64,000 nt of DNA from NCBI RefSeq assembly GCF_000012645.1, contig NC_007577.1, positions 744,001 to 808,000 of the forward strand. The letters run 5' to 3'. A program made the translations under genes and the position numbers. How positions within the stretch are numbered: the first letter of the stretch is position 1; every line of letters begins with the position of its first letter. The stretch comes from Prochlorococcus marinus str. MIT 9312. GTDB taxonomy: Bacteria; Cyanobacteriota; Cyanobacteriia; PCC-6307; Cyanobiaceae. Shown piece after piece: positions 34,820 through 43,677 of the stretch. The notes under the pieces are model-generated. The model worked only from the letters and a program-made list of their open reading frames with translations. It was not told where the DNA came from and made no database searches.

Positions 34820-34900
34820 ATGCAGTTTAGCGGGTGTTTTACTTTTGTTGGTTTAGGAGCCTACTTTTATTTAGGGATCAAGTGTCCTAAAGATTATTAA
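34820..34900 (+). CDS. Possible 26-aa peptide with a strong ribosome-binding site
   Basis: An ATG preceded 11 bases earlier by AGGAGG (34803-34808), the clearest Shine-Dalgarno sequence among the tiny ORFs of this window. The peptide is MQFSGCFTFVGLGAYFYLGI followed by KCPKDY: a hydrophobic helix plus a short Cys-containing tail. No family recognised. A competing 17-codon ORF overlaps its start in another frame. Confidence 0.38.
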   Translation: MQFSGCFTFVGLGAYFYLGIKCPKDY

Positions 34901-34967
34901 ACCTGACTGTAATTAATCAAGTGTTTATTTAAATTCTTTCTAGCATTATCATTTTAACTATTTAATT

Positions 34968-35102
34968 ATGGATTTAACAACTATTTTATTTATATTAAGC
35001 CTACCATTCGTTTTATTAACGATTTATTTTGGCACAAAAAATGATTTTTATGAAAGTGAAAATTATAAGGGTGATGGCTGTGCTCATGATGTTAAAAGGT
35101 AA
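34968..35102 (+). CDS. Small membrane ORF (44 aa)
   Basis: Begins MDLTTILFILSLPFVLLTIY, a clear membrane helix, then a polar tail with acidic, Lys and one Cys-His residue pair region (GDGCAHDVKR). The tail's varied composition supports coding. No homolog recognised. It lies between the 26-aa ORF and uppP on the same strand. Confidence 0.5.
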   Translation: MDLTTILFILSLPFVLLTIYFGTKNDFYESENYKGDGCAHDVKR

Positions 35103-35220
35103 TTTTATTTTTTCATTTCCCTCAAATCTACAATTCCATTTGCTCTCAAATTCTAAATAAATTTATATTTTAGTTTTTACTTGTTTAATCTAAATTGCTT
35201 GTAATTAATTATTTGTTTAT

Positions 35221-36027
35221 ATGTTTTCGGAATATTTAAAATTTTTTTTATATGGCTTAATACAAGGTTTAACAGAATTTTTCCCAGTAAGTAGTACTGC
35301 TCATTTAAAAGTTATATCTGTGTTTTTTGGGATTGATGATCCAGGCCCTTCTTTGTCTGCGATTATTCAATTGGGAAGTGTCTTGGCTCTAGTTTGTTAC
35401 TTTAGGAATGATTTTTTTAAATTAAAAATTCAATCATCAAAAAAAATTTTTGATTATTTAATACATGAAAGGTTATTGAGGTCAATCTTTATTGGTACTA
35501 TCCCAATTATTTTGCTTGGTGGGACAATAAAATTATTTGTTCCTTATTTTTTTGATGAGATTTTTCGCTCAAATTTATCAATAGCATTAGTTTCTTTCCT
35601 AATGGCTATTTTAATGTACATAGCTGATAGATCAAAAAAAGGCTCTATAAATTTAAAAAATCATAAGTATTCAGATAGTTTTTTGATAGGTCTTTCTCAA
35701 GCCCTTGCTATTTTTCCAGGTGTTTCAAGATCAGGTGTTACTATTTCTACAGCTCTATTGTCAGGTTGGGGAAGGAGTGATTCTGCAAAATTTTCCTTTC
35801 TTTTAGGCATGCCGGCTATCTCTTTTGCAGCTATTGTTGAATTCATTTCTTCTTTTAATGCATTTTCTTCATTTAGTTTTTTTCCTCTAATTGTTGGTCT
35901 TACAACGACATTTTTGTCTTCATTATTAGCTATCCATTTCTTATTAAAGTATTTCTCTTCAAATGGTTTGAAATTATTTATTATCTATCGCATTGTATTT
36001 GGTTTTGTAATACTTTTGAATTTATAG
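35221..36027 (+). CDS. uppP: Undecaprenyl-diphosphatase
   Basis: A 268-aa BacA-type membrane enzyme recycling the peptidoglycan lipid carrier. Conserved motif one is LIQGLTEFFPVSSTAHL near residues 13-29 with catalytic Glu and Ser/Thr residues, and motif two is ALAIFPGVSRSGVTISTAL near 162-180 with the PGxSRSG box. About eight membrane helices. Normal length. Confidence 0.96.
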   Translation: MFSEYLKFFLYGLIQGLTEFFPVSSTAHLKVISVFFGIDDPGPSLSAIIQLGSVLALVCYFRNDFFKLKIQSSKKIFDYLIHERLLRSIFIGTIPIILLGGTIKLFVPYFFDEIFRSNLSIALVSFLMAILMYIADRSKKGSINLKNHKYSDSFLIGLSQALAIFPGVSRSGVTISTALLSGWGRSDSAKFSFLLGMPAISFAAIVEFISSFNAFSSFSFFPLIVGLTTTFLSSLLAIHFLLKYFSSNGLKLFIIYRIVFGFVILLNL

Positions 36028-36080
36028 TTCGTTGTAAAAAAAAATCCAATTATGTTAATGTTTAAAATAAATTTTGACTA

Positions 36081-36233
36081 ATGAATATTCTTATATCATT
36101 CCAACTGGGTGAAGTTGAAGTTTCAAACCTTACCATATTAGTATTGTTGTTTTTTTCATCTTTTACTTTCATAGCTGTTGGCATAAGTTCATATAAACTA
36201 TACAGATCTCTTATAAATGATGACGATAAGTGA
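36081..36233 (+). CDS. Small membrane ORF (50 aa)
   Basis: An ATG ORF of 50 codons: a soluble start (MNILISFQLGEVEVSN), one membrane helix (LTILVLLFFSSFTFIAVGI), then SSYKLYRSLINDDDK. The shape is like PsbX/PsbY-type one-helix subunits, but I cannot match it to a named one. It ends one base before the convergent tRNA gene. Confidence 0.52.
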   Translation: MNILISFQLGEVEVSNLTILVLLFFSSFTFIAVGISSYKLYRSLINDDDK

Positions 36234-36307
36234 TCGGAACGGCGGGATTTGAACCCACGACCCCCACTACCCCAAAGTGGTGCGCTACCAAACTGCGCTA
36301 CGCCCCG
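36234..36307 (-). tRNA. tRNA-Pro (anticodon GGG)
   Basis: The 74 bases fold as a full cloverleaf on the minus strand. The acceptor stem starts CGGGGCG, the D-arm contains GCGCAGTTTGGTAGCGC, the anticodon stem CCACT/AGTGG encloses loop TTGGGGT with anticodon GGG, and the T-arm contains GGGTTCAAATCCC. The CCA end is not encoded. Confidence 0.96.
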
Positions 36308-36334
36308 TTTTATTACTATAAAGATTAGATGGAT

Positions 36335-37063
36335 TTAAATGTTATTATTTATTGGATTGTTATCAGATCTCAATACACATTTATCAACTTGCCAATTAAA
36401 GTTTTCCCAAATATGCTCTTTTAATTTATATTTACTTCCAGGAAAATCTCCTAACTTAACTTTTGTAGGCGAAGCAGAACAATACTGCCTACTTCCTGGG
36501 GATGCAAGATATTGTTGGTGGTACTGTTCTGCATAAAAATAGGTATCAATCATTTTTATTTCGGTTTCAATTAAACCTAGATTTTTTTTATTTAGTTCTT
36601 TTTGATATTGTTCTTTACTCGCTATTATGATTTTTTTATTATTTTCTTTTTTAAAATATATTGCTGACCTATATTGAGTACCCATATCATTACCTTGTCT
36701 ATTTTTTTGAGTAGGGTCATGACATTCCCAAAACATTTTTAATAAATCGCTTATGTCTATTTCACTTTTATTCCAAATCACTCTCACAACTTCTGAATGA
36801 CCAGTTAAACCTGAACATACTTCATAATATGTCGGGTTGCTTTTATCTCCACCAGCATAACCTACGGAGGTTGTGACCACTCCTGGAAGTTTCCAAAAAC
36901 ATTTTTCAGCTCCCCAGAAACAACCACATCCAAATATTATTTCTTCTTCTTGTGGATTAGGATTTCTCGTAATATCTGTTTTTAATATTCTATGAATTGA
37001 ATTAATATCATTATTTAAAGTTGGTTCCTCATTATTCATGATATTTTTTAGAAATTTGAACAT
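36335..37063 (-). CDS. msrA: Peptide methionine sulfoxide reductase MsrA
   Basis: A 242-aa repair enzyme that reduces methionine-S-sulfoxide. The catalytic Cys lies in IFGCGCFWGAEKCFW near residues 43-57; TSVGYAGGDKSNPTYYEVCSGLTGHSEVV, FWECHDPTQKNRQGNDMGTQYRS and YFYAEQYHQQYL are the family signatures, with C-terminal resolving Cys candidates. The N-terminal extension of about 40 residues is longer than in the core family; a second ATG exists at codon 9. Confidence 0.95.
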   Translation of the reverse strand: MFKFLKNIMNNEEPTLNNDINSIHRILKTDITRNPNPQEEEIIFGCGCFWGAEKCFWKLPGVVTTSVGYAGGDKSNPTYYEVCSGLTGHSEVVRVIWNKSEIDISDLLKMFWECHDPTQKNRQGNDMGTQYRSAIYFKKENNKKIIIASKEQYQKELNKKNLGLIETEIKMIDTYFYAEQYHQQYLASPGSRQYCSASPTKVKLGDFPGSKYKLKEHIWENFNWQVDKCVLRSDNNPINNNI

Positions 37064-37099
37064 AATTTAAATTTTTACATCATAAGTCAAAAATATATT

Positions 37100-38845
37100 T
37101 TAGCTTTTAACAATGTTAGTTGCTAGTTCTCTTTCCCAAAGTTGCTTGTATAGACCCTTCTTCTTTACTAAATTTTTATGATTCCCTTCTTGTATTATTT
37201 CTCCTTTATCCATTACTAAAACCCTGTCACAAGTGGCAGCCACAGATAATTGGTGGCTAATCATTAAAATTGTTTTATTACTTCTTTCTCGCATTTCATC
37301 TATTATAGTTGCGGCTGTTTTATTATCGACGCTTGCTAAGGCATCATCAAGAACTACAACAGGAGAATTCACAAGTAATGCTCTTTCAAGAGCTGTTCTT
37401 TGCCTTTGTCCACCACTTAGTGTAATACCTCTTTCGCCAACAATTGTTTTAAATTTTTGTGGAAAATTATTGATATCATCAATCAAACCTGCTTTTGTAG
37501 CACTTTTTCTAACTGTTCCTTTAGAAGCGTTTGGTTCTCCAAAACGCAGGTTTTCTGAGATTGAAGTAGTAAATAAGAATGCTTCTTGAGGAACAATTGC
37601 AATATTTTTTCTGAGATCTCCTAATTTAATGTTTTTTATATCAATTTCATCTAAAAATAATTGACCGTCAGGAACTTCAATAGTTCTTCCAAGAGACTTT
37701 GCTAGTGTTGTTTTACCACATCCTACAGGTCCAACTATTGCAATAAGTTCTCCAGGGTAAATTTTAAAATTGAGGCAATTTAGTGAATTAAATTTTGATC
37801 CTGGATATTTTATTGTTAAGTCTTTTGCTTCTATTAAGCCTTTTATCTTTTTTCTTAAAAATTTGGTTTCTGCTCCATCTACAATATTTGGATTGTTTTG
37901 GAAGATCTCTTCTACACGATCTAAACTTACTTGACCTAGTTGAAAAGTATTCAATGTAAAACCTAAAAGAGCTGTAGGGAAAACAAGCCTTTCTACGTAA
38001 AGAATTAAAGCTACTAATCCACCTATTGAAATAAATCCACTTTCTAGTTGAAAAGTTCCTAATCCTAATAAAATTAATAGTGAAATTGACGAAATACCTT
38101 GAAGCAATGGGAATAGAGTACTTGCTGTTCTTGCAAGTTTTATCGCAGAATTTCGATAAGCATTATTGTAGATATCAAATTCTTTCTTCTCAGAATTTTC
38201 TTGTGCATAAATTTTGATAGCGCTTATTCCAGAAAGATCTTCTTGTATCAGATCACTAAGTTTGGATAATGATTCTTGCTGAGCTTTTCTTTGATTTACC
38301 ATTTTCCCGCCAAATAAGCTCACAATTCCAAGGATTAATGGGAATATTAATAAAGCGGATATTGTTAATGTTTTGTTAATCGAAAACATCGATGGAATAG
38401 TAAATGAATAAGCTAAGACAATGTTGATTAAACTTAAAACCGTGAAACCCAAAAGCCTTCTTATGTTTTCAACATCGCTTGTAGCTCTACTTATAATGTC
38501 CCCGCTCCCCTTTTTTTGTATCCATTCTGGGTCTTGAATGAGCAAATGATCGAAAAGTTTCTGACGAAGATTTACCTCAACCTTTCTACCTATTCCAAAA
38601 ACAATCTGTCTCGAAAATAGTCTTATTAAACCCATAGAAGTTGCTAATAAGACCAACCATAATGATTTAGAAATCACAAAATCTGAAGAGAAACCATTTT
38701 GCAATTGGTCAATTATATTTTTAACTTCTAGAGGGATTACAACGCTCAATATATTTACTATTAAAAGAGCTAAAGCTCCATATAAAAATTCTTTTTTGTA
38801 TGGTCTGAGGTATTTAGATATAACTTTAAACTTTAAATTTTTCAT
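37100..38845 (-). CDS. MsbA-like ABC exporter (fused membrane and ATPase domains)
   Basis: A 581-aa half-transporter. Residues 1-310 form six membrane helices of the type-I exporter fold. The ATPase part has Walker A GPVGCGKTTLAKSL near 372, Q-loop IVPQEAFLF, signature ITLSGGQRQRTALERALL, Walker B VVVLDDALASVD and H-loop MISHQLSV. It works as a homodimer or heterodimer. Lipid, peptide or drug export are all possible; no substrate clue is given by the neighbours. Confidence 0.9.
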   Translation of the reverse strand: MKNLKFKVISKYLRPYKKEFLYGALALLIVNILSVVIPLEVKNIIDQLQNGFSSDFVISKSLWLVLLATSMGLIRLFSRQIVFGIGRKVEVNLRQKLFDHLLIQDPEWIQKKGSGDIISRATSDVENIRRLLGFTVLSLINIVLAYSFTIPSMFSINKTLTISALLIFPLILGIVSLFGGKMVNQRKAQQESLSKLSDLIQEDLSGISAIKIYAQENSEKKEFDIYNNAYRNSAIKLARTASTLFPLLQGISSISLLILLGLGTFQLESGFISIGGLVALILYVERLVFPTALLGFTLNTFQLGQVSLDRVEEIFQNNPNIVDGAETKFLRKKIKGLIEAKDLTIKYPGSKFNSLNCLNFKIYPGELIAIVGPVGCGKTTLAKSLGRTIEVPDGQLFLDEIDIKNIKLGDLRKNIAIVPQEAFLFTTSISENLRFGEPNASKGTVRKSATKAGLIDDINNFPQKFKTIVGERGITLSGGQRQRTALERALLVNSPVVVLDDALASVDNKTAATIIDEMRERSNKTILMISHQLSVAATCDRVLVMDKGEIIQEGNHKNLVKKKGLYKQLWERELATNIVKS

Positions 38846-38927
38846 ATTTAATTTTGCCGATATGATTAAGATAATGTTTCATTTTTAAATATGTGAGCTA
38901 ATTTTATAAATGATTGATTATTTATCT

Positions 38928-39224
38928 ATGAGTAACGAACAAACTCATCCTTTACATGCAACAGATAAGAATATTATAGATTCTCTTATTACTAAAGAAA
39001 AACCAGAAGATATTGACTTTATTAATTTAGCTAGATTAATAAATCGTTATACAAATTTTCCTGGTGAAATTGAAATTAAAAATGATATCGAAAAGATTTT
39101 AAAATTTTGGAAAATTACTAAAAATGACCTTTTTTTTAAAACAAAAATTATTTGGTCAAAAAGCTTCAGGCCTTCTAATACAAATAAAGAATTAGTTGGG
39201 TCAGGTTTTGATACTTCAAATTGA
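38928..39224 (+). CDS. DUF3288-family protein
   Basis: A 98-aa soluble cyanobacterial protein starting MSNEQTHPLHATDKNIIDSL; the central NLARLINRYTNFPGEIEIKNDIEKILKFW (residues about 34-62) is the DUF3288 core. The end is basic and polar. Function unknown. A start six codons upstream (38910) is also open. It lies 32 bases before trpD but has no visible link with tryptophan synthesis. Confidence 0.75.
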   Translation: MSNEQTHPLHATDKNIIDSLITKEKPEDIDFINLARLINRYTNFPGEIEIKNDIEKILKFWKITKNDLFFKTKIIWSKSFRPSNTNKELVGSGFDTSN

Positions 39225-39256
39225 ATTTCATTTTCACATTTTTCTTTAATAAATAA

Positions 39257-40306
39257 ATGTCTTTTAACATTTCTAACGCTGAAATCTTAAATATTTTGTT
39301 GGAGGGAGGAAATCTTGATGAGTTAACTTCTAGTTTGTTAATGCAAAGATGGCTTAATGATGAAATATCTGATGTTCAAACAGGAGCTTTTTTGAGCGCT
39401 TTGAGAGCTAAGGGCTGCACAGGTGTTGAATTGTCTTCTATGGCCGAGGAACTCTTGAAAGTTTGCGAGTTGCCAGTAGCAAGACCAAATTTGTATATGG
39501 TAGATACTTGTGGAACTGGAGGTGATGGAGCTAATACATTTAATATTTCCACTGCGGTAGCATTTGTGGCTGCATCTTGTGGTGCAAAAATTGCTAAACA
39601 TGGAAATAAAAGTGCAAGTGGAAAGGTTGGCTCTGCTGATGTTTTGTTGAATCTTGGCTTAAATTTAAATTGTTCATTAAAAAAAGTAATCTCAGCCGTT
39701 AATGAAATTGGAATAACTTTTTTGTTTGCACCTGTTTGGCATAAATCTTTAATTAAACTTGCTCCTTTAAGAAAAGCCCTTGGAATAAGGACTGTATTTA
39801 ATCAACTTGGACCATTGGTAAATCCTTTAAGACCTAATGCGCAAGTATTAGGTGTTGCTTCTGAAGATCTTTTAGAGCCTATGGGAAGTGCGCTATTGAA
39901 AATGGGAATGAATAGAGTGATAGTAGTTCATGGCTCTGGCGGCCTTGATGAAGCATCACTTCAAGGAGACAATAAATTAGTATTTGTAGAGAAAGGAAAA
40001 TTACGATTTTCAAAAATAAATATCTTAGATTTTAATCATGAAAATATTCCAAACGACAAGCTTGTTGTTTCTGGCAGTGACTCTAATGAGGAAATATTAA
40101 AGTCTGTTTTAAATGGTTCTGGACAAAAATCGCATAAAGATGTTGTTGCCTTGAATGCTGCATTAGTTTTATGGGCAGCAGGAATTGAGGATGATTTACA
40201 TAAAGGTTTTAATAAAGCTTTATTTTCAATTAATCAAGGAAATCCTTGGGAGAAATTTTTACTCTTAAAAACTTATTTATCCTCAGATGATTTAATTTCA
40301 CCTTAA
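39257..40306 (+). CDS. trpD: Anthranilate phosphoribosyltransferase
   Basis: A 349-aa enzyme of tryptophan biosynthesis that joins anthranilate and PRPP. The PRPP/Mg site [16 protein letters not shown] is near residue 82, [17 protein letters not shown] near 115 binds PRPP and anthranilate, and [19 protein letters not shown] near 173 completes the set. Its TAA stop overlaps the carA start by one base (TAATG), giving translational coupling of two unrelated pathways. Confidence 0.97.
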   Translation: MSFNISNAEILNILLEGGNLDELTSSLLMQRWLNDEISDVQTGAFLSALRAKGCTGVELSSMAEELLKVCELPVARPNLYMVDTCGTGGDGANTFNISTAVAFVAASCGAKIAKHGNKSASGKVGSADVLLNLGLNLNCSLKKVISAVNEIGITFLFAPVWHKSLIKLAPLRKALGIRTVFNQLGPLVNPLRPNAQVLGVASEDLLEPMGSALLKMGMNRVIVVHGSGGLDEASLQGDNKLVFVEKGKLRFSKINILDFNHENIPNDKLVVSGSDSNEEILKSVLNGSGQKSHKDVVALNAALVLWAAGIEDDLHKGFNKALFSINQGNPWEKFLLLKTYLSSDDLISP

Positions 40307-41445
40307 TGATTAATTCCTATAAGAAAAATGCAAAATTAGTTTTAAGTAATGGATTGATATTTCCTGGATTTTCTTTTGGATATTCGGGAACTGCTGTTGG
40401 CGAAATAGTATTTAATACTGGAATGACTGGGTATCAGGAGGTTATTACTGATCCAAGTTATTACGGACAAATATTAACATTCACTTATCCAGAAGTTGGA
40501 AATACTGGTATTAATACTGAAGATTCAGAATCAAGTATTTGTGTTAAAGGAATAATTGTTAGAAATTATTCAACAAATAATAGTAATTGGAGATCCCTGA
40601 AGAATTTTAATGAATGGTTAGTTGAAAAAAAAATTATTGGTCTTTATGGAATTGATACACGAGCTCTTGTTAAAATTTTAAGATCTAATGGTTCGATGAA
40701 TGCGGTTCTTACCTCTGAAGAAAGAACTTTAGACAATTGCTTAGAAATAATAAATGAAACGCCAAAAATGGAGGGCTTGAATTTATCAAAAGAAGTTTCT
40801 ACAAAGCAACAATATTTATGGCGGAATCCTACAGGAACAGATTTTGATGTTAGAAAAAGATATTCTGAAAATACTAATAAACTAAAAGTAGTAGCAATTG
40901 ATTTTGGAATAAAAAAATCAATTTTAAATAGACTAGTTTCTCATGGTTGTGAAATTTTAGTTTTACCTTCAAGTTCTTCATTGAAAGATGTTATATCAAA
41001 TAAGCCGGATGGTATATTCTTCTCAAATGGTCCAGGAGATCCTTCTTCTGTTACTGAAGGTATAGATTTAGCAAGATCACTTATTGAATATGGTGAAATA
41101 CCTATGTTTGGAATTTGCCTTGGCCATCAAATATTTGGAATAGCCCTAGGAGGTTCTACTTATAAACTACCTTTTGGACATCGTGGTCTAAATCATCCTT
41201 GTGGAATCAATAATCAAATTGAGATAACAAGTCAGAATCATGGTTTTGCTCTTGACCCTAATTCTCTCTCAAAGGACATAGTCAAAATCACTCACTATAA
41301 CCTTAACGATAATACTGTTGCAGGATTGGAAGTTAATAATAAGCCAATTTTTAGTGTTCAGTATCATCCAGAAGCAGGACCTGGTCCACATGACTCTGAT
41401 TATTTATTTAAAAAATTTGTTTCTCTAATGTTAGAAAGATGTTGA
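40306..41445 (+). CDS. carA: Carbamoyl-phosphate synthase small subunit
   Basis: A 379-aa glutaminase subunit that feeds ammonia to CarB for arginine and pyrimidine synthesis. N-domain: YSGTAVGEIVFNTGMTGYQEVITDPSYYGQIL over residues 26-57. Class-I amidotransferase triad: Cys in FGICLGHQIFG near 270, and His-Glu in SVQYHPEAGPGPHDS near 355. Length is normal. carB is not in this window. Confidence 0.97.
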   Translation: MINSYKKNAKLVLSNGLIFPGFSFGYSGTAVGEIVFNTGMTGYQEVITDPSYYGQILTFTYPEVGNTGINTEDSESSICVKGIIVRNYSTNNSNWRSLKNFNEWLVEKKIIGLYGIDTRALVKILRSNGSMNAVLTSEERTLDNCLEIINETPKMEGLNLSKEVSTKQQYLWRNPTGTDFDVRKRYSENTNKLKVVAIDFGIKKSILNRLVSHGCEILVLPSSSSLKDVISNKPDGIFFSNGPGDPSSVTEGIDLARSLIEYGEIPMFGICLGHQIFGIALGGSTYKLPFGHRGLNHPCGINNQIEITSQNHGFALDPNSLSKDIVKITHYNLNDNTVAGLEVNNKPIFSVQYHPEAGPGPHDSDYLFKKFVSLMLERC

Positions 41446-41509
41446 CATATTGTTTTCTTTTGATTTGATTATTACATTTGATACATTAATTTTTTGGAGG
41501 AATTAGGTC

Positions 41510-41872
41510 ATAGAAGATTTCCAAAAGCTAACTGTTTCTTTAAGAGGAAACCTCGATGTAAAAGCAAATATTATTGTTTTTACTTTTAAAGGGCAACTTG
41601 ATGCCTTCTCAGAAAAACAATTTAAGACTTTTGTAACTAATAATTTAAAAAATGAGCTTCCATTCGTTATTGATCTTACAAAAATTGATTTTGTAGATTC
41701 TTCGGGTCTTGGAGCTCTTGTTCAGACTGCTAAAGAATGTAAAAAGTTGAAGTTAGGTTTCTCGGTTGTTGGTAATTCAAGAGTTGCTCAAACAATTAAA
41801 CTCGTGCGTTTAGGCGATTTTCTTAATTTAAAAGCGAGTCTTGAAGATGCATTAATTTACTTAAAAAATTGA
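41510..41872 (+). CDS. STAS-domain anti-sigma factor antagonist with non-canonical start
   Basis: An open frame of about 120 codons encodes a complete SpoIIAA-like STAS protein. IIVFTFKGQLDAFSEKQF, PFVIDLTKIDFVDSSGLGAL with the phosphorylatable Ser at about 64-65, and FSVVGNSRVAQTIKLVRL are all in place. There is no ATG, GTG or TTG in frame: a TAG lies at 41504-41506, followed only by GTC ATA GAA. GGAGG at 41496-41500 is well placed for ATA (41510) or GTC (41507). The stop overlaps the TTG of the next gene. Partner kinase or sigma factor not visible here. Confidence 0.8.
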   Translation: MEDFQKLTVSLRGNLDVKANIIVFTFKGQLDAFSEKQFKTFVTNNLKNELPFVIDLTKIDFVDSSGLGALVQTAKECKKLKLGFSVVGNSRVAQTIKLVRLGDFLNLKASLEDALIYLKN

Positions 41873-42267
41873 ATTATTGGATTCAAAACTTGGCTCCATA
41901 TGGAGCTCCTGATGAAATAGGTGTTATTCAACTTGCTTGGCTTGGGGATTCAGTATGGGAACTTCATCAAAGACTAAGACATATACATTTCCCTTTGAAA
42001 TCAAAAGAACTTCATTTATCAGTAGTCAACGAGGTAAAAGCAGAATCTCAATCAAAATCTTTAAGTCAAATTGAACATTTGTTGAATGAAAATGAAATGG
42101 ATTTAATTAGACGTGCTAGAAATAAAACAAAGAAATACCCAAAGTCTTCAAACCCTACCATTTATTCCCGAGCAACTGGATTTGAAACCCTGATCGGTTG
42201 GCTATTTCTAAAAGACCCTCAAAGATTGTCAGCTCTTTTTGAGCACCTTGAAATCAAAATGAATTGA
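41869..42267 (+). CDS. mrnC: Mini-ribonuclease III
   Basis: A 132-aa RNase III-domain protein without a dsRNA-binding domain. The catalytic stretch is IQLAWLGDSVWELHQRLRHI near residues 19-38, with Asp in LGDSV. Later FETLIGWLFLKDPQRLSAL corresponds to the second RNase III signature. Family members mature 23S rRNA ends. The start is TTG and overlaps the STAS stop (TTGA), implying translational coupling. Confidence 0.88.
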   Translation: MNYWIQNLAPYGAPDEIGVIQLAWLGDSVWELHQRLRHIHFPLKSKELHLSVVNEVKAESQSKSLSQIEHLLNENEMDLIRRARNKTKKYPKSSNPTIYSRATGFETLIGWLFLKDPQRLSALFEHLEIKMN

Positions 42268-42271
42268 ATTA

Positions 42272-43282
42272 ATGAAAAACTTACCAAAAAATAATTATTC
42301 AAGAAAAAATAGAAAACAGGACAAAAATAATTCTGATTCTAATTTCTACTCAAAAAACACAAATTCATCAAAAAAACATAATAGATTTCCCATCCATTCT
42401 TCTAAAAATCAAGGGGTTAACAATTTAGATGAAAGTTATAAAAAGAAAGATAACTTTTCATATTTAAAAAAATCAAAGCCAATAAATAAATCTAATATTA
42501 AAGTCTCTTCCAACTCTCAGGATATTTATCAAGACCTTGCAAATAAAAAAAATTTTGATGATTGGATATGGGGGAAACATTCGGTTTTTGAGGCTCTTAT
42601 TAATCAAAGAGCTATTAACAGGATTTGGTGTACCTCAGAAATCTTTTCTTCAGAGAAATTTTATATTTTACTCAAAGAACTTAAATCAAAAGGTGTCCTT
42701 ATTGAAGAAGTTTCTTGGAATAGGCTTTCGCAATTGACTTTTGGTGCTTCACATCAAGGTGTCGCGTTGCAATTAGCATGCTCTAAAACAATTTCCCTAG
42801 AAAAATTAATCGATTTTTCTAAAAGGAACACTTCAAATCCAATTATTCTTGCCTTAGACGGAATTACTGATCCACATAATGTTGGTGCAATTATAAGATC
42901 AGCAGAGGCATTTGATTGTAAGGGTATAATAATTCCTCAAAGAAGATCTGCTGGATTAACAGGAACGGTTGCGAAGGTTGCTGCAGGAGCTTTGGAACAC
43001 TTGCCAGTAAGTAGAGTTGTTAATTTAAATAGGGCATTAGAAGAGCTAAAGAAAAATGGTTTTATGGTTATTGGATTATCTGGAGATGGTCAATTATCTA
43101 TCTCAAAGTTTCATGAAAAGACTCCCTTGGTAGTAATAGTGGGAGCTGAAGATAAAGGTATTTCTTTGCTTACTCAAAAAAAATGCGATTTTTTATTAAA
43201 GATTCCTCTTAAAGGAAAAACATCAAGTTTAAATGCATCTGTTGCAGCCGCAATTTCTCTTTTTCATTTGACAAATAAATAA
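42272..43282 (+). CDS. rlmB: TrmH/RlmB-type 23S rRNA 2'-O-methyltransferase
   Basis: A 336-aa SPOUT methyltransferase. The first 95 residues are a basic, Asn/Ser/Lys-rich disordered tail. Then WGKHSVFEALINQRAINRIW starts the substrate-binding domain, and LALDGITDPHNVGAIIRSAEAFDCKGIIIP, VVIVGAEDKGIS and LKIPLKGKTSSLNASVAAAI are the three SPOUT motifs that form the knotted SAM site. It probably methylates G2251 of 23S rRNA; tRNA targets are possible for relatives. It is 4 bases after mini-RNase III, another rRNA maturation gene. Confidence 0.9.
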   Translation: MKNLPKNNYSRKNRKQDKNNSDSNFYSKNTNSSKKHNRFPIHSSKNQGVNNLDESYKKKDNFSYLKKSKPINKSNIKVSSNSQDIYQDLANKKNFDDWIWGKHSVFEALINQRAINRIWCTSEIFSSEKFYILLKELKSKGVLIEEVSWNRLSQLTFGASHQGVALQLACSKTISLEKLIDFSKRNTSNPIILALDGITDPHNVGAIIRSAEAFDCKGIIIPQRRSAGLTGTVAKVAAGALEHLPVSRVVNLNRALEELKKNGFMVIGLSGDGQLSISKFHEKTPLVVIVGAEDKGISLLTQKKCDFLLKIPLKGKTSSLNASVAAAISLFHLTNK

Positions 43283-43429
43283 TTTTTTTGTTAAAAATAA
43301 TTTTTATAATATTTTCTAAAATATTGTTGTTTCAATATATTTATATAATTAATGATAAATTATTGAAATATTACTACAAAATTGTATAGAATTTAACAAG
43401 AACTGAGGTCTGAATTAAGGCCAATAAAA

Positions 43430-43645
43430 TTGATTAGAAATTTTGGAAACAAACTCGGATTAGCTTGGTGGGCTAAAATTGAGACTGAACAGCCTAAAAC
43501 TACCTATTGGTATGGTCCTTTTATTACAAAACGTAGTTTAAGGGAAAACATGTCTTTTTTTATTAAAGATCTTTCTGATGAAGGTTTTGCTAAAATTGAA
43601 CATAGTTTAATTCGTTGTAAAAAAGAAGAGCCATTAACTGTTTGA
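43430..43645 (+). CDS. DUF1816-family small protein
   Basis: A 71-aa soluble cyanobacterial protein with LAWWAKIETEQPKTTYWYGPF near residues 11-31 and an ending KIEHSLIRCKKEEP, matching the DUF1816 family, a CpcD/linker-related small family in some descriptions. The start appears to be TTG, as no in-frame ATG precedes the conserved part. Function unknown. gatA follows 32 bases later. Confidence 0.75.
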   Translation: MIRNFGNKLGLAWWAKIETEQPKTTYWYGPFITKRSLRENMSFFIKDLSDEGFAKIEHSLIRCKKEEPLTV

Positions 43646-43677
43646 TATTCTTAAAATTTTAATAAATAAGATGAGAA

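Noticed and set aside
34777-34830. 17-codon ORF overlapping the 26-aa ORF
   Set aside because: Too short, no ribosome-binding site, and it covers the AGGAGG of the competing ORF.
43283-43429. AT-only inverted repeats after rlmB (around AATATTTTCTAAAATATT)
   Set aside because: Weak A/T-only stems are expected by chance at this base composition and have no GC core.
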